Source: Anncaliia algerae PRA339
Taxonomy: Eukaryota; Microsporidia; Tubulinosematidae
Direction of reading: 5' to 3'
Length of the DNA stretch: 21,871 nt
Assembly (NCBI GenBank): GCA_000385875.2
Contig: KK365186.1
Location: 3,404 to 25,274 of the forward strand
Program-made: the position numbers and the translations under genes
Part shown: positions 1 through 5,957 of the stretch, in pieces
Numbering within the stretch: the first letter of the stretch is position 1
Layout: each line of letters begins with the position of its first letter
The notes under the pieces: model-generated
Database searches by the model: none
The model's input: only the letters and a program-made list of their open reading frames with translations
What the model was told of the DNA's origin: nothing

Positions 1-177
1 AAATTAAAATATAGCCTCATGAAGAGAATGAGAGTAGTTACACGATAAGTAACCCTTTTGACTTTAAATCTTTATTAAAGCATTTTCTACAAAACAGATG
101 TTATTACCCGATCTCACATCGTTATGAATAAAATTTATATAGAAAAAAATATGATCTTCGTCAATATCGCATAATTT
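1..177 (-). pseudogene. Broken choline/ethanolamine-kinase-like (kinase-fold) fragment, runs off the window
   Basis: Read on the minus strand, this stretch gives a coherent peptide containing FIHNDVRSGN, followed by ICFVENALIKI. The spacing H-x-D-x-x-x-x-N (His 124-126, Asp 118-120, Asn 103-105), followed about 10 residues later by a K-I pair, matches the catalytic loop and metal-binding entry of kinase-fold phosphotransferases. HND rather than HRD favours the choline/ethanolamine kinase family, where the sequence would normally continue into an Asp-Phe-Glu motif. Here the K-I pair is followed by an in-frame TAA (64-66) and then more protein-like sequence in the same frame (including NYSHSLHEAIF) up to TAA at 4-6. 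Another TAA (178-180) lies just upstream. A separate open stretch in another frame at 288-405 (including ADYNDYIRFI) may be more of the same gene. Three stops and a frame change argue for a pseudogene. The family is inferred from one motif, so a protein-kinase origin remains possible. Confidence 0.5.
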
Positions 178-595
178 TTACGATTAAAATATTGTTTTAT
201 ATATCTGTGCACACATAAGACAATAAATATATTAATTCACAAATTTGGGCTAAAAATATTTTAATAGTTATATTTTTCAGAAAATTATTAAAGTCTTTGA
301 TTTTCATTATAAATGTCCTGTATTTTCACAGATATAAATCTAATATAATCATTATAATCTGCAATATTTTGAAAAAATATATTTTGGTAAATGAAATATA
401 TTTTTTAGAGATAACTTTATAGTTCTCACATTATGATTTTTAATCTGTATCTTTATTCATATATTATTAATATTGTATAAATTTAAAAAATGAAAATACA
501 AAAAGATATTTTAATATATAAATATCATAGAGGAAGAAATTATATGCGAAAGAAAATATTACTGAGATTCAAAAGAGCAAAGAAAATTTTATTGA
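178..595. other. Gene-poor A+T-rich stretch, partly relic
   Basis: No intact gene is visible. Positions 288-405 on the minus strand are free of stops for about 38 codons and may be an upstream, frame-shifted part of the kinase-like relic at 1-177. The remainder (about 406-595) is very A+T-rich and shows nothing recognisable. It is also the 3' flank of the minus-strand membrane protein gene that ends at 596. Confidence 0.4.
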
Positions 596-1117
596 CTAAC
601 AGAATCTTAAATCATCAACAACAACCAAATAAATTAACCCTATTATAAAAAGCAAGATTACACCCATGGAAATTCCAAAAAGTACCCAAGAAAAACTTGG
701 TCTAATTGGATTAGGTGTCCAAAATACATAATTTTCATTTTCTGTTGAGTAAACAAAGGGTTTGGTGGAATATTTAATGCCGTTTTGAATAAAGACAATT
801 GTATAAATCATATTTAAAGGCAATTTTGGCAGTTTGAAAATTACATAATCTTGTTTGTGGTATACCTTACCTCGAATTTTTGTATAATACTTAAATGAAG
901 TGGGGACAGTAGGTGTTCTTGTTCTGTATATGAAAATAGGAGTATTGTCATTAAATTTTTCAAATGTAATATAAGCAGAAGGACTTTCTCTTCCACTTGA
1001 AAATACCACAGGAACTACTTTTGTATTAGTCAAATTTAGACATTTAAATATATTTAAAAATGATAAGAACAAAATTTTTGTTAAATTATCTCCACAGACT
1101 ATTAGCATAATGAGCAA
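596..1117 (-). CDS. Putative single-pass surface protein, short ectodomain
   Basis: This is a 173-residue protein with no family I recognise. The N-terminus is hydrophobic (two stretches, about residues 2-8 and 15-26), consistent with a signal peptide, although the break by GDN makes the exact start uncertain; Met4 is an alternative. A polar ectodomain of about 115 residues follows, then one strong transmembrane helix (about 145-167) and a very short cytosolic tail ending DDLRFC. This suggests a type I membrane protein with its ectodomain outside the cell. It resembles the neighbouring gene at 1305-1898 on the same strand: both have ITFE, then a Tyr-Arg-[TS] strand, then FKLPxL, a Tyr-rich strand, YS.[EK]PF, a C-terminal helix and a final Phe-Cys. 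Identity is low, so they are old paralogs at best. It lies 187 bp downstream of that gene. The function is unknown; a host- or spore-surface role is inference. Confidence 0.75.
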   Translation of the reverse strand: MLIMLIVCGDNLTKILFLSFLNIFKCLNLTNTKVVPVVFSSGRESPSAYITFEKFNDNTPIFIYRTRTPTVPTSFKYYTKIRGKVYHKQDYVIFKLPKLPLNMIYTIVFIQNGIKYSTKPFVYSTENENYVFWTPNPIRPSFSWVLFGISMGVILLFIIGLIYLVVVDDLRFC

Positions 1118-1304
1118 ATTTTAAAGATTAAAATATTACAAGTCGATGGTTGATTTGATTAATTGAAAAAATATAAATCAAAATTAAGTCAAATATAAAC
1201 AAAGAAGAGAACAAGAAATTGACAGTAAAAGATCTTTATAAAGATTTTAAGAATTCTATTATTTAAAAAATTAAAATTGTAATTCTATCTACTTCAACAT
1301 TTAT

Positions 1305-1898
1305 TTAACAGAAAAATTTGTAAATGATTACTAAAAGAATCAAAACCAATGCTGCTATTGCTAATCCCAATGCTATCCATGCAGCGCTTGTAGTGCTCTT
1401 GTGATTTTTTGCTTCTCTGCTTAACATAAATTTGTTTTGAGATTCGCAGAAAGTAAATGGCTCGCTATAATGAGTTTTCTCTTTTTCTCCAGAATTATCG
1501 CAAACCGCTACACAATAAGAATATTTTCTTTCATCTTCAGAAAGAGTAGGTAATTTGAACTTCTTAACCAAACCTCCTTCGCTTTTTATATCAGATTTAC
1601 TAAGCATATGACTAATGGTATAGGAATTTTTATCATCTGGTTTTGTTGATCTGTATAATATTATATTTCCATCTACTTTTCGGTTGTATAAGACTTTACA
1701 AATTGTATTATTTTTACTTCCTTCAAATGTAATTGTTTTAATTGGGTTGTCTTTATCGTTTGATGAGGCAGAAATATTTTGAGGAGGTTTTTTATCCTTC
1801 GTAGTAGATTTACCTGAGTCAACCTTTGGATTTTCTTTCATAGTAACTTTTGTAATTGTTAAAGCCAAAATAGCCCCCGTGACAAACAAAATTCTCAT
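1305..1898 (-). CDS. Putative type I surface protein, paralog of its neighbour
   Basis: This is a 197-residue protein with a signal peptide at about residues 1-17 (MRILFVTGAILALTITK), a Lys/Ser-rich segment (about 20-55), an ectodomain containing three cysteines (in TICKVLY, YCVAVC and FTFCES, four Cys in all) that could form disulfides, a transmembrane helix at about 173-193, and a three- to four-residue tail ending FFC. The arrangement and the motifs ITFE, FKLPTL and YSEPF match the gene at 596-1117, which lacks the paired cysteines. It is divergent from the plus-strand surface gene at 2199, with 300 bp between the start codons that must hold both promoters. It has no close match to any domain family I know. 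Possible roles are spore-wall, plasma-membrane or host-interface protein; none can be shown from sequence alone. Confidence 0.8.
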   Translation of the reverse strand: MRILFVTGAILALTITKVTMKENPKVDSGKSTTKDKKPPQNISASSNDKDNPIKTITFEGSKNNTICKVLYNRKVDGNIILYRSTKPDDKNSYTISHMLSKSDIKSEGGLVKKFKLPTLSEDERKYSYCVAVCDNSGEKEKTHYSEPFTFCESQNKFMLSREAKNHKSTTSAAWIALGLAIAALVLILLVIIYKFFC

Positions 1899-2198
1899 GT
1901 TATTTACAAAACGCTCTATTTAAACATTTGACATCTGATATTATTCAAATGAAAATTTAGATACAAAACATTAATTAATCTCAGATCATAAAAATAAAAT
2001 CAAATATGTCAAAAAAAAAGTTTTTGCGTTTATAAATATTATCTATAGAATTACAGTTTTCATTATATTTTATAAAATTTAAAAGAAAAAATAAATATAT
2101 GATTAAAATATAGATTAATGTCAGAGATCTTTTGATAAATTGACATTAGACTTTAATTAAGCAATAAATTTTGGCATTATATAAGAAAAAATTGGCTT
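1899..2198. promoter_or_regulatory. Divergent intergenic promoter region of the surface-protein genes
   Basis: These 300 bp separate two start codons that point away from each other. A TATA-like element (TATATAAG, 2178-2185) lies 13 bp before the first ATG at 2199, an appropriate place for the plus-strand gene given the very short leaders of microsporidia. For the minus-strand gene no single element stands out from the A+T background. The shared position would allow co-expression, which is inference. Confidence 0.45.
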
Positions 2199-3008
2199 AT
2201 GCCCATGTTACTTTTTCTCGGAACAATTCTATCTGTAAAAATATGGGGAAGAATAAAGCAAGATAAAAAAGATTATTTAGTAGTAGATAATGAAGGAAAC
2301 GGAGTATGTAAACAGGTAAAAATAATATGCTGTCCACATAAAAACTTTAAACATGAAGTTACCACTCATGCTACACCAGAGATGAAAGATAAAAGTAATT
2401 ATACTTTTGTTGAGGTTCCTAAGGATGTCCGCGATCAATATATTAAAGTAGAAATAGTAGATAATCATAATAAGGTCTACAAATCAAAAGCTGTAAATTA
2501 TGGAGATATGAAATCACAATCACCAGATAGATTCTTCAAAGATGCAGTTGTAGAAGAGGGGAAATCACATTCTGGCAAATCGAGTGGTTATGATTATGGT
2601 AAAAAGAGCTCTAGCTGGGATATGGGTTCAGACGATTATGTTGTGGTAGATAATAAATCTTCAGGTAAAAAGGATTCAACAAATGCTGTGCCATGGTATT
2701 TAGATACAAAAAATAATGAATATATTCCCGGATTAGACGGAACAGGAAATGGCTCCTCTTCTTCTGGAAAGACAAAAGGTGAGAATGGTTCAAGTAAATC
2801 AGGTGGAAATGAAAAGGGTTCAAGTAAATCAGGTGGAAATGAAAAGGGTTCAAGTAAATCAGGTGGTAAAAAGGGCGATGAAGAGGAATCAGATGAAGAA
2901 GACGGAGAAGGTTCATCTAAAGACTCTGATAAAGATGAAAAGGATAATGGAATTGCGTCAATGTCAATAGGAATTCTTTTAATTTTTGGTATTCTTACAT
3001 TTTTCTAA
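2199..3008 (+). CDS. Putative GPI-anchored, Ser/Gly/Lys-repeat surface protein
   Basis: This is a 269-residue protein. Residues 1-16 are a signal peptide and a GRIKQD motif begins the mature part. An ectodomain module of about 80 residues has three Cys near residues 37-45 (GVCKQVKIICC). It is followed by a long low-complexity Ser/Gly/Lys/Asp/Glu region (about 118-248), which includes three near-perfect ten-residue repeats GSSKSGGNEK at about 197-225. The C-terminus (249-269, beginning DNGIAS) is hydrophobic to the last residue, as in GPI-attachment signals. There are two possible starts: the ATG at 2199 or a second at 2205, which has CCC immediately before it, the motif found ahead of microsporidian starts. 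The gene at 3268 shares GRIK, a strand-LP-strand pattern and the DNGIAS tail, so the two are tandem paralogs. A short 3' end is suggested by AATAAA at 3012-3017. No known family is recognised. Confidence 0.82.
   Translation: MPMLLFLGTILSVKIWGRIKQDKKDYLVVDNEGNGVCKQVKIICCPHKNFKHEVTTHATPEMKDKSNYTFVEVPKDVRDQYIKVEIVDNHNKVYKSKAVNYGDMKSQSPDRFFKDAVVEEGKSHSGKSSGYDYGKKSSSWDMGSDDYVVVDNKSSGKKDSTNAVPWYLDTKNNEYIPGLDGTGNGSSSSGKTKGENGSSKSGGNEKGSSKSGGNEKGSSKSGGKKGDEEESDEEDGEGSSKDSDKDEKDNGIASMSIGILLIFGILTFF
2787..2873 (+). repeat. 30-bp coding tandem repeat, three copies
   Basis: Copies begin at 2787, 2817 and 2847. The first two are identical over 30 bp and the third diverges after about 21 bp. The unit encodes GSSKSGGNEK, so it stays in frame. 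Identical copies at the DNA level point to recent expansion by slippage or unequal exchange, which makes repeat number likely to vary between isolates. Confidence 0.9.
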
Positions 3009-3011
3009 TTG

Positions 3012-3017
3012 AATAAA
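3012..3017 (+). terminator. AATAAA polyadenylation signal
   Basis: AATAAA lies three bases after the TAA stop of the repeat-containing surface protein. The same arrangement follows the next gene, which supports very short 3' untranslated regions. In A+T-rich DNA this hexamer is common, so the call rests on the repeated position. Confidence 0.4.
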
Positions 3018-3241
3018 GTTGATGTGTAAATTTTTTTAAATTTTCCATTTAATCTTTTCATAAAATTTAATAAAATTCCAGCGTCTTAAAAAACTCTCTT
3101 GTTTGTTTACAAGAATAAAATACATGATTTATTAAATCAGTAACACTTTATAATTCTATAATAAACATTATGAAATGTACAACATGTCATTAAAATTAAA
3201 ATAATAAATCAAATAGAATGTTCTTCCACATGACATAAAAG

Positions 3242-3249
3242 TATAAATA
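3242..3249 (+). promoter_or_regulatory. TATA-like element before the second tandem surface gene
   Basis: TATAAATA ends 18 bp before the ATG at 3268 and is the best TATA match in the 260-bp gap between the tandem genes. The upstream gene has a comparable element 13 bp before its start. Confidence 0.4.
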
Positions 3250-3267
3250 GCATTAAACTATCTTAGC

Positions 3268-3777
3268 ATGTATTTACTTACTATACTCTCAGCAATAAGC
3301 TGCAATTTATCTGGTGAATATCACGGAAGAATAAAAAAAGATGGAAATGAAAAAATAGTCATTTCAGATGTAAAACAGAACTGCGAACCTAAATTATCAG
3401 GTAAGCTGGATGGAGAGAAGATAACCTTTAAATCACAAGAACTTGAATATGAGATGCAGGAAAATATGCTTTACATTACTCTACCAGAAATGCTCAAAGA
3501 TGCAGAAGATTTACAAGTAACACTAAGTTCAGATGATGGAAAAAAGACTATCTCAATTCCAAAGGAAGCTCCGCAGAATCCTGAACTTCCAGTCCATGGG
3601 CAATCAGCAAAGGAAAAAAGTTCTAGCAAAAGTAGCAGCAGTAGCAAGGATGGCAAGAATAAAGAGACAACTAAGGATAAAGAATCCAGCAGCAGTGATA
3701 AAAACAAAGATAACGGAATCGCATCATTTGGTATTCCTATTTTCGGAGTCCTTTTAGCATATTTCTTTATCTTTTAA
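3268..3777 (+). CDS. Putative GPI-anchored surface protein, shorter tandem paralog
   Basis: This is a 169-residue protein with a signal peptide at about 1-14 (MYLLTILSAISCNL), then HGRIKKDGNEKIVISD, which parallels the same region of the gene at 2199. A module of about 85 residues follows, containing a YITLPEM strand, then a Ser/Lys-rich stretch (about 113-147) and a hydrophobic C-terminus (148-169) that again begins DNGIAS and lacks any charged tail. This architecture fits secretion and GPI anchoring. It is essentially the 2199 product without the glycine-rich repeat block. An AATAAA overlaps the region just after the stop (3780-3785). It converges with a small minus-strand gene whose stop lies 48 bp away. 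The family is unknown, and a role at the parasite surface is inferred from architecture only. Confidence 0.82.
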   Translation: MYLLTILSAISCNLSGEYHGRIKKDGNEKIVISDVKQNCEPKLSGKLDGEKITFKSQELEYEMQENMLYITLPEMLKDAEDLQVTLSSDDGKKTISIPKEAPQNPELPVHGQSAKEKSSSKSSSSSKDGKNKETTKDKESSSSDKNKDNGIASFGIPIFGVLLAYFFIF

Positions 3778-3779
3778 TG

Positions 3780-3785
3780 AATAAA
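3780..3785 (+). terminator. AATAAA polyadenylation signal
   Basis: AATAAA begins three bases after the stop codon, mirroring the tandem gene upstream. It is supported only by position and by that parallel. Confidence 0.35.
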
Positions 3786-3825
3786 TGTTAGAAATAAAAA
3801 TGTGTTTATAGAATTTATTAAAATA

Positions 3826-3999
3826 TTATTTATTGTTAGAATCATAGCAGCTTGTAATGATATTTTGTAAATCTTTTAAATTGTTTATTGCACTTTCTGT
3901 TGATTCTTCATTCTTCTGAATATCATTAAACATTTTATTTAAACTATCAGCAAATGATAAAAGTAAATCAACTGACTTCAAGTATTTTTTCTCCTCCAT
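3826..3999 (-). CDS. Small 57-residue helical protein, unidentified
   Basis: An open frame from ATG at 3999 to TAA at 3826 encodes a 57-residue, soluble, charged protein starting MEEKKYLKSVDLL. Hydrophobic residues recur every three to four positions (L-L-F..L..M...I, then I..L..L..II), as expected of one or two amphipathic or coiled-coil helices. There is no signal peptide and no cysteine pair. Its base composition is richer in G+C than the flanks and the codons look normal for the window. It sits between the surface-protein cluster (48 bp, convergent) and the CAAX-protease relic (140 bp between divergent starts). Very short helical proteins of this kind occur among DASH-complex kinetochore subunits and other small scaffold proteins, but I see no diagnostic motif and do not assign one. 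Confidence 0.6.
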   Translation of the reverse strand: MEEKKYLKSVDLLLSFADSLNKMFNDIQKNEESTESAINNLKDLQNIITSCYDSNNK

Positions 4000-4139
4000 A
4001 AATAAAATTTAATTTACATTTTTAATTAAAAATGCTTTATTTATGGTCAACAGAAAAAGTCAAAAATATTATTTAATTAAATAGGATTCTTAAGAATTCA
4101 TTAATTTAACAGTTAAAAATAAATATTTTTACTTTTTAG

Positions 4140-5309
4140 ATGAGCAAATCATTTACAACAAAAATATTTCTATTTCTTGCTTTGCTTTATAATTCATTCT
4201 TATTTTATGTATTTTTAGACCTGAAAAGATACAAAACATTGTTATATAAAAATAGAAACATATTTGGGAATAAAACAGTTGATAAATTAATAAATTCTTC
4301 CCACATTGAAACATTTAGAAAAAAGGAATTACAAAACATTTTAAACCAAAATAAAACTTTATTGGTTGATTTAACCTTGTTTTGGACATTATTGCTGATA
4401 AATCTGTTATTTTACAATGATCATGCCAGAAATATAATTATTAAACAATCTAAGAAATATTTAAAAAGAATAATTGACTTGTGTTGTGTAGAAAATGATG
4501 AGAAATCTGCTGTTTTAATATTTTATACAAATTTAATGATTTTAGCCAATTTGCTTTATTTTACTCCATTTTTGTCACTTTGGAAAAATGTACTCCTCTA
4601 TTTTTGCTATGTAAATTTATTGATACTCAATCAGAAATACATTTATTCTTTTGACATCACAAAGATTAGAAAAAGAATGTATTTTTTATTTACCTTAACT
4701 ATTTTCCTTGTTAGTGAAGTATTTCATACTGTTACAATTCATTATGTTTACAAGGATAAAAAAGGAAAGATACCAGCATTCTTACGTGGAGAACCCCTAG
4801 AATTAGCTACTAAACACTTTGATATAGAGAATATATATTTTAATAATCAGAATGGAATAAATATGTGCAGCTCATATAAACTCTTTACAAATATTCTTAT
4901 TATACTTGGAAATTGGGCTTCATTTACAAAAAAAGAAATCACTTCTGTTGTTGCCCATGAAATTGGACACGGCGGAATAGTTTTGAAATATTTCACTTCC
5001 TTTGTATATTGTGTTATAAAGGTATTTAGTTTATATATTTATTCTTTGGGGATTAAATTATTCTCGAAAAGGTTTGAGACTAAATCTGAGAAAATTAGAA
5101 TATTTTTACGTTAAACGGTTTTTCTTTCTCAATTATAGATTTTATTTAAATACCTTAGAAAATTTCGAATAGAAGGAAATGCTAACTTTATACAAGCATT
5201 TATAAAATAATTAAATTTGCATTTGAAAGAATAACAGCAAAGTACTTTTAATTATTCTATTTCCCAAGAACAAATCTTTTGAATAAGTACAAAATATAGA
5301 ATAAATTCA
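4140..5309 (+). pseudogene. STE24: Ste24-type CAAX prenyl protease, decayed C-terminus
   Basis: Ste24 is an M48 zinc metalloprotease of the ER/nuclear membrane that trims prenylated CAAX proteins. The first 324 codons are open: a hydrophobic multi-pass N-terminus, then VVAHEIGHG with zinc-site residues His273, Glu274 and His277, ending at TAA 5112-5114 before the third zinc ligand. The same frame carries on as recognisable Ste24 beyond the stop. It reads LRKFRIEGNANF at 5154-5189, matching the family's E-x-x-A-D motif with Glu at codon 345, 71 residues after the HE (79 in human ZMPSTE24) and the Asp replaced by Asn. Then comes an Asn-Tyr-Ser stretch where the family has a Ser-His-Pro-containing motif. 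In-frame stops lie at 5112, 5136, 5208, 5232 and 5280. The family's late His and Arg are lost. With no frameshift but five stops, this is a pseudogene broken by substitutions. A translated 324-residue product would lack a complete active site. Splicing cannot remove all the stops. Its tail overlaps the end of the convergent gene by three bases. Confidence 0.85.
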
Positions 5310-5957
5310 TGAATATTTAATGGATATATGGTGTTTAATAGTGTGAATTAAATATACATAGAACATACTTAATATTGTAAACTCAATAAAAAATATAATT
5401 CGTGCGGAATTACCTAAGTTATCAAATATTCCATATTGCCATCTTCCAGATAATTTATAAAAGTAAAATGAGAAAAGATAATATATAACAGAGGATGGTA
5501 TTAATAGAATACATAAATTAGGATCACCTTCTATTTGAAAGGCTTCATATAAGGCAAAAAGGAAAGGTAAAGTGTGTTGAGCATTGTTTTTGAGCAAAGA
5601 AGGCCTATACCCCAAAGCAACTAATTCTTTTACAACAACATTTTCTGGGTCAGATAAATACAAAGACCAATATCCCAAAAATACGCAAAAACTTATTCCT
5701 AATGCATTAACCATCAAAACCTTACGCAAATATTTCATAAAGGATCTAAATTCTACAGGTATATTTATTTCAAATACAGAAATACTATGCAAAAAAATTA
5801 AGAGTAGCAAAAGGATTTGTGTCAGTTGTATAAATTTATAAGGTTTTGTAAGGTTATAAATATATTTATATTTTTCCTCACACTCATCTGTCATTCCATA
5901 AATACAACAAAGGATAAATAATGTTCTTAATATGTTTGAATATAATAAGTGCATCAA
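5307..5957 (-). CDS. FAR-17a/AIG1-like membrane hydrolase
   Basis: This is a 216-residue, six-helix-like integral membrane protein (hydrophobic segments near 8-20, 44-62, 80-101, 129-138, 149-168 and 185-207). It matches the FAR-17a/AIG1 family: YWSLYLSDPE in the middle, then NNAQHTLPFLFALYE, then SGRWQYGIFDNLG and ARIIFF near the end, in the family order and spacing. Animal AIG1 and ADTRP are threonine hydrolases of fatty-acid esters of hydroxy fatty acids, with catalytic Thr43 and His134 in human AIG1. The equivalent histidine is His128 here. The Thr-bearing helix reads KFIQLTQILL, where Thr46 sits about two residues from the expected place, so the catalytic pair needs checking. It probably acts in the ER or plasma membrane on lipids. 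It overlaps the last codon of the decayed CAAX-protease relic tail to tail. Length is close to the usual 220-240. Confidence 0.82.
   Translation of the reverse strand: MMHLLYSNILRTLFILCCIYGMTDECEEKYKYIYNLTKPYKFIQLTQILLLLLIFLHSISVFEINIPVEFRSFMKYLRKVLMVNALGISFCVFLGYWSLYLSDPENVVVKELVALGYRPSLLKNNAQHTLPFLFALYEAFQIEGDPNLCILLIPSSVIYYLFSFYFYKLSGRWQYGIFDNLGNSARIIFFIEFTILSMFYVYLIHTIKHHISIKYS

Noticed and set aside
2611-2970. Open frames on both strands within the repeat region of the surface protein
   Set aside because: They are antisense or shifted readings of the Ser/Gly/Lys-rich repeats; open frames persist because the repeat lacks stops. The encoded peptides are low-complexity.
3471-3757. Minus- and plus-strand frames overlapping the second surface gene
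   Set aside because: The Leu/Ser-run peptide is the complement of the Ser/Lys tract, and the 74-codon plus-strand frame is a shifted reading. Neither has a signal or domain.
5110-5138. Possible short intron explaining the Ste24 stop
   Set aside because: Removing a GT...AG segment here shifts the frame into a new stop, and the stops at 5208, 5232 and 5280 would remain.
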